Shown here: in pieces, positions 1 to 8,159 of the stretch
How the letters are laid out: each line of letters opens with the position of its first letter
Numbering within the stretch: the stretch's first letter is position 1
Source: DSVZ01 sp037439785
Lineage (GTDB): Bacteria; Verrucomicrobiota; Verrucomicrobiia; Limisphaerales; J093
DNA length: 64,000 nt
Reading direction: 5' to 3'
NCBI GenBank assembly: GCA_037439785.1
Contig: JBBIVJ010000008.1
Location: 65,079 to 129,078, forward strand
Made by a program: the position numbers and the translations under genes
Notes under the pieces: model-generated
The model's database searches: none
Told to the model about the DNA's origin: nothing
The model's input: the letters and a program-made list of their open reading frames with translations, nothing else

Positions 1-1
1 G

Positions 2-232
2 CGCCGCGAGATGGCCCGCAAAAGCGTGCAACGCCTCCTGGATGCGGGCGTCAACCTGTGCGGGGTGGTGATCAACGACATAGATTTCGAGGGCCGCGAC
101 GCCTACTACTACTCCTACTACTACTACCAGAACCGGTACTACAAGGGCTATTACCAGGGCGGCAGCCGCGGCCGCACCCCCGCGCGCGAGGAAACGCCCG
201 ACGTTCCGGTCCCCCCCCCGCGCAACGCCTGA
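2..232 (+). CDS. C-terminal end of a polysaccharide-biosynthesis tyrosine autokinase (partial)
   Basis: The frame is open to the left edge, so only the last 76 residues are visible. The segment around SVQRLLDAGVNLCGVVIND matches the end of the P-loop kinase domain of bacterial tyrosine kinases (CpsD/ExoP/Wzc type), where a beta strand ending in GVVLN precedes the tail. It is followed by a tail with 11 tyrosines in about 19 residues (bases 104-157). In this family such clusters are the autophosphorylation sites that control exopolysaccharide polymerisation and export at the inner membrane. A Pro/Arg-rich stretch ends the protein. The Walker motifs lie outside the window, so the assignment rests on the tail and on the strand before it. 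Confidence 0.75.
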   Translation, partial: RREMARKSVQRLLDAGVNLCGVVINDIDFEGRDAYYYSYYYYQNRYYKGYYQGGSRGRTPAREETPDVPVPPPRNA

Positions 233-257
233 GTGCTCCCTTCCGCGCGGTGCTCCC

Positions 258-1211
258 TCACCGCTCCGGCGGGCTCTCCGGTACCGCCGCGGGGCCGATG
301 TACGAGCGGGCGACCACCACGTTGTCGAAATCCACCACGTTGGTCGGCTGGCGGGTCCAGCGGTCGGTGATGTACGCCTCCAGCGTGAGGGCGTTGGCCT
401 GCAGCGCGGCCGTTTTGCGCCAGTTGATGCCGCGCCAATGCCCCACCAACCGGCCGTCAATCCAGAAGGCCTGCTCGCCGTCCGGCCGGCCGGGGGTGTT
501 GTGCCGGAGCATGAACTCGGCGCAAATCCAGCGTCCCCGCGGAATGACCGGTTGCGGCTCCGGGCGGAAGGCGTTGCCCCAGTATTTACCATCCGGCGCG
601 GCGGTCATCTCGTGCCAGTAGCTGTAAAAGTTCCATTTGCCCGGCGGCGGCCAGCGCCCCCAGTCCCCCCACGGCTCGAGGGCGGTCGAGAATCGCTCGT
701 CACCGGCCGGGCGGACGCCCGCGCCCCCAAAGCCGCTCCAGCGGTCGGCGCCGCGTAGTCCGCGGTTGGCCCGCAGGGTCACGAAGTGGTGCACGTAGTC
801 GCAGTCCGGGGCGAAGCGCACATAGAACCGCACAAACACCGGGTCCACCGGCTCGAACCACCTGGTCAGCCCGTCCCCCGTGTTTTCCCCCAGCCGCCCC
901 TCCACGCGGAGGCAGCGCCGACCGCACACCGCCGCCTCCGGCGCCGCCCAGCGCAGCGCCCGCCCGCCCGCCGCGCCCGTCGCGTCCCAGCGCCCCTCCA
1001 GCGCGCCGGTCTCGAAGTCATCGGCGAAGACCACCGCCGGGTGGGTGGACACCCCCGCATCGGCGGGAAATGGGTTGGCCAGCCCCGGCCCTTCCGGCAG
1101 GAGGCGTTGCGCGGCCAGATTGAGGAAACGTTCCTCGGCGGAACGCGCGGCGGGGGCGACCCACAGCAGCAGGGCGATCACCGTGAGGGCGGAGGTCAAG
1201 GCGGGGTGCAT
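258..1211 (-). CDS. secreted protein, probable jelly-roll (laminin-G/polysaccharide-lyase-like) fold
   Basis: A 317-residue protein with a clear signal peptide: hydrophobic core at residues 6-20, cleavage probably after ARSA near residue 24. The mature part begins with a region resembling concanavalin-type sandwiches (FADDFETG near residue 58, common in LamG-like and polysaccharide-lyase-like proteins). Many Trp and Tyr residues follow, and the end reads VVDFDNVVVARSYIG, a typical closing strand of such folds. The ATG at 1211 was chosen because the signal peptide starts there; the frame stays open further upstream but codes nothing plausible. It lies 38 bp downstream of the LarA-like gene on the same strand and may be cotranscribed. 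I do not recognise a catalytic motif, so carbohydrate binding or cleavage is inference only. Confidence 0.7.
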   Translation of the reverse strand: MHPALTSALTVIALLLWVAPAARSAEERFLNLAAQRLLPEGPGLANPFPADAGVSTHPAVVFADDFETGALEGRWDATGAAGGRALRWAAPEAAVCGRRCLRVEGRLGENTGDGLTRWFEPVDPVFVRFYVRFAPDCDYVHHFVTLRANRGLRGADRWSGFGGAGVRPAGDERFSTALEPWGDWGRWPPPGKWNFYSYWHEMTAAPDGKYWGNAFRPEPQPVIPRGRWICAEFMLRHNTPGRPDGEQAFWIDGRLVGHWRGINWRKTAALQANALTLEAYITDRWTRQPTNVVDFDNVVVARSYIGPAAVPESPPER

Positions 1212-1249
1212 GGGGCTCAAGAGAGTTCGTGCCGGCGGTGAAGCCGATA

Positions 1250-2566
1250 TCAAGGGTCCGCCGGCGCGGTCAAGGGAGCCAGATTGCCGGCGGCATCGAA
1301 GGACCAGGGGGCCGGCGGGCCGCAGATTTCCACATCCCCCCGCCCCTCCAGTTCGGCCAGGAGCGATTCCGAGACCTCGATCCATTCCAGGGACAGCGTG
1401 TCGCGAATACGCGCCAACCGCGGCGCCTGGCCGGCCGGCAGCGGCAGAGAGGCCAGGGCAGCGGCGAGGACCTCGCGGTCGGTGTCGAAATGCATCGGCA
1501 CCTTTGCCCCTTGCAGGGAAAGGGCGGTGAGGGCGTTGGTCCAGGTGGCGTTACGATCCAGGGCACGCACCAGGCGCGTGGTGGTGAAATCCGCCAGGCC
1601 GATGCCAATGGCATTGCCGTGGCTTTCCGGGGTCAGCTCGCGCACCACCAGCCGCTGGATGCTCGGGCCGGAGCCCTCCCCTTGCGGCGCCAGCACGTAG
1701 CCGTGGATGGAGCGGCCGATGATGGCCGGGTCCAGGCCGGTGCCGCTGAGGTTCTTGCCGATCCGGTCCACGATCAACAGGTCCAGCCGGGCCACCGGCA
1801 GCCGCGGCATCCGGGTGCGCGCCTCCGCGCACAGGGCTTCGTCGCGAGCGATCCAGTGACGGGGCTCGACCACCTCGATCTTCGCCAGCCGATGGCGGGC
1901 ATCCTCCACCGTGGCCACGCCCGCCAGCAGCGGCACGCGCGCCAACAGTACCTCGGCCGCGGCCCGGAGCACGGCTTCATGGCCCTGCCCTGCTGCCGCC
2001 CGGTGAAAGACCGCGGCGCCAGCCGGCTTGCCCAGGCCCACCACCAGCATCTTGGTCAGGCCGCTGCCCAGTTGGCCGGCAAAGTCCGTGTGGGGCTTCA
2101 CGCGATTGATCAACACCAGCGCGTCCGCGCGCAACACCTCGGTGCTGCACCACACCGGCCAATGCTCTTTCAGGCGCCCCACCTCCTCAACTTCCAACCC
2201 CGCCCGAATGGAGACCCCCATGCTCGCTTTGGTGATGCCGTAGCCGGCCAGCACCGCCCGTTGTCCCTCCGGCGTGGCGCCGCCGTGACTGCCCATCGCC
2301 GGCACCAGAAACGGTACCGTCCCGGCCTGTTGCAGCACCCTCAGCGTGGTGCGGACGATTTCGGGCAGCCGGTCCATCCCCCGGCTGCCCACCCCCACGG
2401 CCACCCGGGCGCCGGGGCGGAGGCGGAGCGCCAGCGGTCGAAGGCCGGCGGGGAGAACAGCCTCCACGTCCGCGGCCGGCGAGGGGGGGAACCGCTGCCG
2501 CACCAGCACCCGGCGGGGTAAATCCCCACCCCGCCACGGCTCCAGCGGTGTGCTCACAGCCCGCAC
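1250..2566 (-). CDS. LarA-like (DUF2088) protein, nickel-pincer-dependent isomerase/epimerase family
   Basis: A 438-residue protein with features of the lactate racemase N-terminal (DUF2088) family: VAVGVGSRGM near residue 60, AMGSHGGAT near residue 90, NRVKPHTDF near residue 150 and a glycine-rich GSGLTKMLVVGLGKP. LarA enzymes racemise or epimerise 2-hydroxyacids with a nickel-pincer nucleotide. The window holds no larB, larC or larE for cofactor synthesis, so activity depends on genes elsewhere. The substrate cannot be read from sequence. A GTG start at 2566 is preferred (GAGGGA about 10 bp upstream); a second GTG lies 9 bp inside. The frame runs open to 2734, but that extension is low-complexity and unlikely. 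The secreted-protein gene follows 38 bp downstream. Confidence 0.75.
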   Translation of the reverse strand: MRAVSTPLEPWRGGDLPRRVLVRQRFPPSPAADVEAVLPAGLRPLALRLRPGARVAVGVGSRGMDRLPEIVRTTLRVLQQAGTVPFLVPAMGSHGGATPEGQRAVLAGYGITKASMGVSIRAGLEVEEVGRLKEHWPVWCSTEVLRADALVLINRVKPHTDFAGQLGSGLTKMLVVGLGKPAGAAVFHRAAAGQGHEAVLRAAAEVLLARVPLLAGVATVEDARHRLAKIEVVEPRHWIARDEALCAEARTRMPRLPVARLDLLIVDRIGKNLSGTGLDPAIIGRSIHGYVLAPQGEGSGPSIQRLVVRELTPESHGNAIGIGLADFTTTRLVRALDRNATWTNALTALSLQGAKVPMHFDTDREVLAAALASLPLPAGQAPRLARIRDTLSLEWIEVSESLLAELEGRGDVEICGPPAPWSFDAAGNLAPLTAPADP

Positions 2567-2703
2567 TTTGAGTCGGTCCCTCGGGAAAAGCCAGCCACCG
2601 CGCGGGCAGGGGCAACGCCCACCCGACCCCAGCCGGACCGCACCGGCCCTGAACGGCACACGCCCCTGGCCCGTTGAAGGTCCGGTTGGCGGCGAGAAGC
2701 CTA

Positions 2704-2731
2704 TTGACGTGCCCCCGGCCTCTGGTAGTCT
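2704..2731 (+). promoter_or_regulatory. candidate promoter of rplM-rpsI
   Basis: TTGACG (2704-2709) fits a -35 element. A 16-bp spacer leads to TAGTCT (2726-2731), which matches TATAAT at three positions. Initiation would fall near 2738, about 19 nt before the rplM ATG. The position before a ribosomal-protein operon supports it; the -10 match is poor. Confidence 0.4.
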
Positions 2732-2756
2732 CACGGCTCTTTGCTTCCGAATCCGG

Positions 2757-3191
2757 ATGAAGACTTACTTGCCGAAAGTGGATGTCAACACGCGCGGCTG
2801 GCGGGTGGTGGACGCGGACGGCGTGGTCCTGGGGCGCCTGGCGGCCAGGGTGGCCACTCTGTTGCGCGGAAAGGACAAGCCGATCTTCACCCCGCACCTG
2901 GACACCGGCGATTTCGTCGTGGTGATCAACGCCGAAAAAGTGCGTCTGACCGGCAACAAGGAGACGCAGAAGCGCTACATGAGCTACTCGGGCTGGAAGG
3001 GGGGCGAGAAATATCGGACCGTGGCCGAGGTGCGGGCCAGGCACCCTGAACGGCTGATCCTGCACGCCGTCAAGGGCATGATTCCGAAGAACCGGCTGGG
3101 GGCCCGCTTGCTGACCAAGCTCAAGGTCTATCGCGGCAACAGTCACCCCCATCAGGCCCAGAAGCCGGTTCCCACCCCCATCCCCGCCTAG
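2757..3191 (+). CDS. rplM: 50S ribosomal protein L13
   Basis: A 144-residue protein, the usual length for bacterial L13. It begins MKTYLPK and has the family blocks WRVVDADGVVLGRLAA (residues 14-29), LRGKDKPIFTPHLDTGDFV, INAEKVRLTGNK, and the C-terminal GMIPKNRLG followed by KLKVYRG. L13 is an early-assembly large-subunit protein that binds 23S rRNA. It is followed 19 bp later by rpsI, the near-universal rplM-rpsI operon order. No strong Shine-Dalgarno is seen before the ATG at 2757, but homology fixes the start. Confidence 0.97.
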   Translation: MKTYLPKVDVNTRGWRVVDADGVVLGRLAARVATLLRGKDKPIFTPHLDTGDFVVVINAEKVRLTGNKETQKRYMSYSGWKGGEKYRTVAEVRARHPERLILHAVKGMIPKNRLGARLLTKLKVYRGNSHPHQAQKPVPTPIPA

Positions 3192-3210
3192 TTTTCCGTT
3201 CCCTTTGCCC

Positions 3211-3606
3211 ATGTCTCCGCTCACCGAATTCCTCGGCACCGGTCGTCGCAAATCCGCGGTCGCCCGTGTCCGCCTTGCCCCCGGCACCGGCAAGATCACC
3301 ATCAACGGCCGGCCCATCGAAAATTACTTCGTCCTGGAATCGCAGCGCGTGTGGGCCACCCAACCGCTGACCGTGACCCCGTCGGCTGACAAGTTCGACG
3401 CCCGCGTTAACGTGACCGGTGGCGGGCTGACCGGTCAGGCGGGCGCCGTGCGATTGGGCCTCGCCCGCGCCCTGCTCCAGACCGATCTAAACTGCCGCCC
3501 GCAGCTCAAGGCGGAGGGCCTTTTGACCCGTGACGCGCGGGCCAAGGAGCGCAAGAAGTACGGTCAGCCCGGCGCGCGGAAGCGTTACCAGTACAGCAAG
3601 CGCTAG
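3211..3606 (+). CDS. rpsI: 30S ribosomal protein S9
   Basis: A 131-residue protein with S9 hallmarks: FLGTGRRKSAVARVRL near the N-terminus, GTGKITINGRPIENYF, VTGGGLTGQAGAVRLGLARAL, and the basic C-terminal tail ending QYSKR, which reaches the P-site tRNA in the 30S subunit. The ATG at 3211 is preferred to the in-frame TTG six bases earlier because the alignment starts at MSPLTEF. It is the second gene of the rplM-rpsI operon and is followed 40 bp later by a strong intrinsic terminator. Confidence 0.97.
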   Translation: MSPLTEFLGTGRRKSAVARVRLAPGTGKITINGRPIENYFVLESQRVWATQPLTVTPSADKFDARVNVTGGGLTGQAGAVRLGLARALLQTDLNCRPQLKAEGLLTRDARAKERKKYGQPGARKRYQYSKR

Positions 3607-3646
3607 GTCATTCCCTCTCCTTGCGGCCCGGGCAAGCCGGGTCTTC

Positions 3647-3670
3647 AGCCCCCGAGAGCGGGGGCTTTTT
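3647..3670 (+). terminator. intrinsic terminator of rplM-rpsI
   Basis: A perfect 8-bp stem AGCCCCCG/CGGGGGCT with an AGAG tetraloop. The stem ends in T and is followed by T-rich sequence (T5, G, T4). It lies 40 bp after the rpsI stop codon. Confidence 0.9.
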
Positions 3671-3756
3671 GTTTTGGGAAACGTCAAGGGCTTGACACCT
3701 CAACATTTGGTGGGCAACGTCCGCGCTGGCCACATTTAGCAGTAGTCCGGACCGAT

Positions 3757-4242
3757 ATGCGTTGCCCCAAGTGCGGTTGTCGCGAGGACAAGGTGATTGA
3801 TTCCCGGGCGTCCCGGGAGGGGGCGACCATCCGCCGACGCCGCGAATGTCTGGCCTGTGGTCACCGGTTCACGACCTATGAGCAGGTCGAGCTGCGCCCG
3901 TTGCTGGTGGTCAAACGGGACGGGCGGCGCGAGCCGTTCTCCCGTGACAAGCTGCGCAACGGCATCACGCGGGCTTGCGACAAGCGCCCGGTCAGCCCGG
4001 CGGCCATCGAGGAGGTGGTCGAGCGCGTCAGCGGGGAGCTGCACAGCGAGTTCGAAGGAGAAGTGCCGGCCACGGTGATTGGTGAACGGGTCATGAACGA
4101 GCTGCGCGGGCTCGACCCGGTGGCCTATGTGCGCTTTGCCAGCGTGTACCGGCGGTTCGAGGAGGCCACCGATTTCCTGCAAGTGGTCAAACACCTGGAG
4201 GTGCCGCATGATACGGCTACGTACCGATTGCCTGGTTTTTGA
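3757..4242 (+). CDS. nrdR: transcriptional repressor NrdR
   Basis: A 161-residue protein matching NrdR throughout. The N-terminal zinc ribbon is CPKC (residues 3-6) paired with CLAC (32-35). It is followed by GHRFTTYE and an ATP-cone domain (VVKRDGRREPFSRDKL through VAYVRFASVYRRFEEATDF). NrdR senses dNTP/ATP levels and represses ribonucleotide reductase genes by binding NrdR boxes. No reductase gene is visible here, so it acts in trans. Its last 35 bp overlap the start of the next gene. Confidence 0.96.
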   Translation: MRCPKCGCREDKVIDSRASREGATIRRRRECLACGHRFTTYEQVELRPLLVVKRDGRREPFSRDKLRNGITRACDKRPVSPAAIEEVVERVSGELHSEFEGEVPATVIGERVMNELRGLDPVAYVRFASVYRRFEEATDFLQVVKHLEVPHDTATYRLPGF

Positions 4243-4768
4243 GACCAGCGACGGCGGGGTGCCCTGCACCGTGGCGGCCGTTATTGATGAGCTGCTGGGC
4301 GAGGCCACCTCGTGGCTGGACCCGGAGGTGCTCAAGGAAGCCGCCGCCGGGGTATTGCACTATTTCCAGGAAGAACTTGGCCGGGACACGGTGACGGTGG
4401 ACGAGTTCTCCCATGCCCTGGCCCGCGTGCTGCGGGGATTCGGGCTGCACGTGGTGCCGGCGGAGGCGCTGGCCAGCCCGGGCGCCCCGCCCTCGCCCGT
4501 GCTTGATTTGCGGGAGCTGGCTTGCGCGGCGGGGGGGCCGCTCGAGCTGGTGTTTTTCACGCGTCTGCGGTGCGAATTGACCCGCTGCCTGGCCATCGCG
4601 CCCCGCGTGGTACGGCTGCGGGGGCTGCGGGCGTGCGTGAAGCACCTCGCCGCGGCACAACGCTGGTGCCCGCGTTGCCGGCGCCTGCGCGGGCAGATTC
4701 TGTCCTTTCTTGATGACTGCCTGCGGGAGACCGCCCCGCAAGGCGGATGTGCCCTGGTGGTCAGTTGA
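4208..4768 (+). CDS. conserved hypothetical protein overlapping nrdR
   Basis: A 186-residue protein read in a different frame from the end of nrdR, with a 35-bp overlap that suggests translational coupling. The N-terminus MIRLRTDCLVFETSDGGVPC is well formed. The middle (ELLGEATSWLDPEVLKEAAAGVLHYF) looks helical and resembles the start of the ATP-cone-like helical region of NrdR, but this is impression only. The C-terminal part is rich in Arg and Cys and has a CPRC motif near residue 158 that could bind zinc with nearby cysteines. I do not recognise the family. The tight link with nrdR suggests a role in nucleotide or replication control. Confidence 0.65.
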   Translation: MIRLRTDCLVFETSDGGVPCTVAAVIDELLGEATSWLDPEVLKEAAAGVLHYFQEELGRDTVTVDEFSHALARVLRGFGLHVVPAEALASPGAPPSPVLDLRELACAAGGPLELVFFTRLRCELTRCLAIAPRVVRLRGLRACVKHLAAAQRWCPRCRRLRGQILSFLDDCLRETAPQGGCALVVS

Positions 4769-4849
4769 GTCCGCGCCCGCGCGGGCCCCATCCCCTTTTT
4801 GGCGAAGGAAAGCCGCCGGTCCCGGCTCGTCAGGCCGGCAGAGCGGCGG

Positions 4850-5356
4850 TCAGTCCAGGTCGTACAAGCCGCTGTCGCGCGTGTAGCCGCCCCCGCCGAA
4901 GCCGCCGGCTTCCTCGTCTTCCTCGCCGCCCAGGAGCCCGCCCAGCACCTCGCCCATGTCCTCCTCGATTTTTTCGGGATCCTCACCCTTTTCGAGGCGT
5001 TTGATGGCGACGTCCAGCTCCTTGGGAATCGTCCCCGGCGGCAGGGCCTCCTTCATTTTTTTCATCACATGGGCCATGTGGCGGGGGTTGTTTTCGTCCA
5101 GATGGTCCATGTCCCGCTCCAGTTCGCTCATGACCCGTTCCATCCGCCGTTCGTCGAAGTCCGGCGGCGTCTCGTCGGTATCGGCCGGGGCGGACGGTTC
5201 GGGCACCCCCTTGAGGTGGGCAAAGCGGCTGATCTGTTTGCTCAGGGGACGATGGCCGCACTTGGGGCAGGCCGGGGTGCGCGCGGGGTTCACTTTCCGG
5301 GAAAGGAAGCTGAAGATGACCCGGCAGCGGGGGCAGGCGTATTCGTAGATGGGCAT
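4850..5356 (-). CDS. FmdB-type zinc-ribbon protein
   Basis: A 168-residue protein starting MPIYEYACPRC, the signature of the FmdB/CxxC regulatory family. Two CxxC pairs (CPRC at residues 8-11, CPKC at 30-33) form the zinc ribbon. The rest is an acidic helical region (DERRMERVMSELERDMDHLDE) and a Gly/Glu-rich tail ending GLYDLD. FmdB-like proteins are small and poorly characterised; the name comes from a putative formamidase regulator. The ATG at 5356 fits the family start exactly. Confidence 0.8.
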   Translation of the reverse strand: MPIYEYACPRCRVIFSFLSRKVNPARTPACPKCGHRPLSKQISRFAHLKGVPEPSAPADTDETPPDFDERRMERVMSELERDMDHLDENNPRHMAHVMKKMKEALPPGTIPKELDVAIKRLEKGEDPEKIEEDMGEVLGGLLGGEEDEEAGGFGGGGYTRDSGLYDLD

Positions 5357-5409
5357 AACACCGCTCGTCGGTTGCTGTGCGGGAGGATGCGAACACGGCC
5401 CCACGGCCG

Positions 5410-6402
5410 TCAAGGGGAGCCCGCCGGGCCGGCCTCGGCGGCGGCCAGAACTTCCTGCAAACTCACCGGCACGCCGCCGCGGCGCTTGCTTTCGTCTGCC
5501 GCCTCCATGAAGGCGAACAATTCCACCGTTTCCTCGGGCGACACCGGGGCCACGCCGGTCTGGAAAAAGCGGATAACCTCGCGGATCAAGGGGGCGTAGT
5601 CCCCGCCGGGACGCTGGTCCACCACGGCCCTGGTGCCGAAGAGGGTGACCCGGTAAGGCGCCGCCGCGTTGCGGATACCGATGAGGGTACCCACCCGGCC
5701 GTCCTGCCAGACGCCGGTCACCACGTCCGTATCGGGGGTGTGGGTGCGCACCACGCGCTGGCAGCCGGTCCCCAGCACCGCAAACAGCGCCTCGGTCGCA
5801 TGGATGCCATACCAGAACAGGTCCGGATGGTGCGGCTCCAGCGGGGCGGGGCCGGTGGAAACCGCCCCGCGGATGCGCCCCACGTCCGTGCCCTTGAGCT
5901 CGATCAAGCCGGGATAAAAACGGAGCGAGGACGAGCTCCAGCAGGGGACCCCCCGTTCCCGCGCCAGCCGGAAGATGGCGAGCACATCGCGCAACGAGCC
6001 GGCCATGGGCTTGTCAATGAACAGCGGTTTGCGGGCCTCCAACACCGGCCGCGCCTGGGCCAGGTGCGGGCGGCCGTCCACGCTTTCGAGCATCACCGCG
6101 TCCACCTCGGCACACAGGGTCTCGATCGAATCGGCCAGGCGCACGCCCCAACGCTCCTGCAGTTGGCGCGTGTACTCCTCGATCCGCGTGCGGCTGGCCT
6201 CCAGGTCGGGGCTGCCGCCCTTGAAAGCCACCACCACCCGTCCGCCCGGCACGTGGCCCGGGTCCGCCGGGTCGTTGAGCAGGCGGGTGAAGGCCACGAC
6301 GTGGGACGTGTCCAAACCAATCAGGCCGATGCGCAGGTCTGCCGCCCACGCGGTGCCCAGGACCGCCACGCCGGCGGCCCACCGACAAAGAAGCTTGATC
6401 AT
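5410..6402 (-). CDS. exported Gfo/Idh/MocA-family oxidoreductase
   Basis: A 330-residue protein with a signal peptide (hydrophobic segment LLCRWAAGVAVLGTAWA, residues 4-20). The mature part starts LRIGLIGLDTSH, a Rossmann-like strand-loop. Further blocks are VDAVMLESVDGRPH, FIDKPMAGS (the conserved KP of the family, near residue 130) and a C-terminal alpha/beta domain including YGIHATEALF. The family uses NAD(P) to oxidise or reduce sugars and polyols. Export is common for such proteins in Verrucomicrobiota and Planctomycetota. The nucleotide loop reads GLIGLDTSH rather than GxGxxG, so cofactor binding may be altered. The sugar-isomerase-like gene lies 125 bp upstream on the same strand. Confidence 0.8.
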   Translation of the reverse strand: MIKLLCRWAAGVAVLGTAWAADLRIGLIGLDTSHVVAFTRLLNDPADPGHVPGGRVVVAFKGGSPDLEASRTRIEEYTRQLQERWGVRLADSIETLCAEVDAVMLESVDGRPHLAQARPVLEARKPLFIDKPMAGSLRDVLAIFRLARERGVPCWSSSSLRFYPGLIELKGTDVGRIRGAVSTGPAPLEPHHPDLFWYGIHATEALFAVLGTGCQRVVRTHTPDTDVVTGVWQDGRVGTLIGIRNAAAPYRVTLFGTRAVVDQRPGGDYAPLIREVIRFFQTGVAPVSPEETVELFAFMEAADESKRRGGVPVSLQEVLAAAEAGPAGSP

Positions 6403-6527
6403 GCCCCAACCCTGACGCCACGCGCGCCGGGGCACAACGGGAAATCCCCCTGCCCGCGGCCGCGGCCGCGGCCCGCCCGGTTGGGATGCGGCCGGGGAGG
6501 GGCCGTGCAGCCGCGCCGGATGCGTCC

Positions 6528-8159
6528 TCAGGCCGTTCGGGTGCTGACGTCGAGCAGCTCAACCCCCAGCTTGCGCAGGGCGTAGCCGCATTCCTTGAGG
6601 TAGTCGCCGTAACTGAGCATCCAGTGGAAGCCCCGCATCTCCTCGAGCAGTTTCTGCCAGTCGCCCTGAATCCGCACCTCCACCTGGGACCGGCAGATGG
6701 GCAGGAAGGGGTTGGCCTCGATGGTGCCGAGGCAGCCGACCCAGCGGCGGCAGTTGAAGTCCGGCGCCAGGTTGGTGGTGAGCTGGCCGCGCTTCATTTC
6801 CACCTTGGGGGCGGCGCCGTAATCCGACTCGAAGTGGGTCAGGATGCGGGCCCGTTCCAGCCGCCGGCCATCCATGCGCCGCGGGGCGGTGCAGTGCGCC
6901 AGCGTCACCTGCCCGTCGTGGGGCGTGGTGGGGTTGTTGAGGAAGACCGGCTTGCCGGAGATGTAGTGCAAGAGGATGCCGGAGGGGATCACGACGAAGT
7001 CCGATTCGCAGAACAGCAGGTAGCCGTCGTCATTGAGCAGGCTCAGGGTGAGGCAGGCGGTGGTTTTGGCCATGCCCATGATGGTGCCCATGCAGTGGTT
7101 GACGGTGAGGGCGTCGGTCTGGTGCTGCTCCATCAAATCGAGGAAGACTTCGCGCAGGACAAAGGCCCGGCTGACAAAGCCGAGATCGGTCTCGAGCTTC
7201 ACGCCCGCGCGGCTCAGGTAATCGCGGGCGGCGCGGGCACACGCCGCCTGGAGGGAGGCATCGGCGTTGGCCGCCGCCAGGCGCGGTTCGAGTTCCGAGT
7301 AGGGAACGTCCACCAGGTCCAGTTTCCAGACCTCGCGCGCGATTTGGGGCGCCTTTTGCCCGCCCTCGCCCCAGCCGGCCGCGCCGCCGATGCAGACCAC
7401 CCGCTTGCCCCGAGTACGGCGGAGCCCGTAGAGGGCGCGCAACCGCCAGAGCAGCTCGTCGGAGCTGTCGGTGACCACGTCCTGCACGCTCATGCCCGGC
7501 TGGCCGTACTCGTCCACCGTTTTGCGCAGGAACCGCGGATGCACGATCTCGTACCAGAGATAGGTCGGGCCGGAGTCATGGCGCAGGAACATCAGGTTGA
7601 ACCGGTCCTTGCGCACGAGCGTTTCCAGGAGGTTCACCCACCCGCCGGCGGCGTACAGCAACATCACTTCATGATCCCCGGCGGCGAGTTGGCGCGCTTG
7701 ATCGAGGGTCTTGACCCGTGCCACCGGCCGGAACTCCAGCGGGAACTCGGCCCGTCGGGCCAGGGTCTGGAGTTCGGTGGTGATGCGGGCCTGCTCCTGC
7801 CCCGCCTCCGTCTCGGTCTGGATGCCGCCCCAGTTGCGCCAACTGGTGGCTTCACGCCGCTGCGGCGTTTCGTACGTGAGCACCGGTTGGACCCGCAACG
7901 GGGGGCGAGCGCGGGGGGCGCGTTCCTTCACCGGGTCCCAGTTCGTGGCCGGCGAGCCGGCCAGCGAAGGCAGGGTGACGGAAAGGGCGGCCAACGCCCC
8001 CAACCCACCCACGAACCCCCGACGGCTCAAGGACCAGGCGTCGTCTGTGCCAGCGGCGGAAGCTGGCAGCCACAGGGCGGATTCTTGCCGCGCCCGAGGC
8101 ACCGAGACACAGCAGGGACAGTTGCAACGGGGAGTCTGGGATGTGGAAGTGCGTTTCAT
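6528..8159 (-). CDS. Tat-exported protein with L-fucose/L-arabinose isomerase-like fold
   Basis: A 543-residue protein. SRRGFVGG followed by a hydrophobic run at about residues 45-70 is a twin-arginine export signal, preceded by an unusually long Cys-rich leader. The body follows the three-domain L-fucose/L-arabinose isomerase layout: an early EVMLLYAAGG strand, a central RVVCIGGAAGWGEGG strand-loop, then VNHCMGTIMGM, CESDFVVIPSGILLHYISG, and a beta-barrel-like end. Classical isomerases are cytoplasmic Mn-dependent enzymes; an exported relative is unusual and may act on other ligands. The ATG at 8159 has GGAGG about 12 bp upstream. The adjacent exported oxidoreductase suggests a shared periplasmic sugar-handling role. 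Confidence 0.7.
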   Translation of the reverse strand: MKRTSTSQTPRCNCPCCVSVPRARQESALWLPASAAGTDDAWSLSRRGFVGGLGALAALSVTLPSLAGSPATNWDPVKERAPRARPPLRVQPVLTYETPQRREATSWRNWGGIQTETEAGQEQARITTELQTLARRAEFPLEFRPVARVKTLDQARQLAAGDHEVMLLYAAGGWVNLLETLVRKDRFNLMFLRHDSGPTYLWYEIVHPRFLRKTVDEYGQPGMSVQDVVTDSSDELLWRLRALYGLRRTRGKRVVCIGGAAGWGEGGQKAPQIAREVWKLDLVDVPYSELEPRLAAANADASLQAACARAARDYLSRAGVKLETDLGFVSRAFVLREVFLDLMEQHQTDALTVNHCMGTIMGMAKTTACLTLSLLNDDGYLLFCESDFVVIPSGILLHYISGKPVFLNNPTTPHDGQVTLAHCTAPRRMDGRRLERARILTHFESDYGAAPKVEMKRGQLTTNLAPDFNCRRWVGCLGTIEANPFLPICRSQVEVRIQGDWQKLLEEMRGFHWMLSYGDYLKECGYALRKLGVELLDVSTRTA

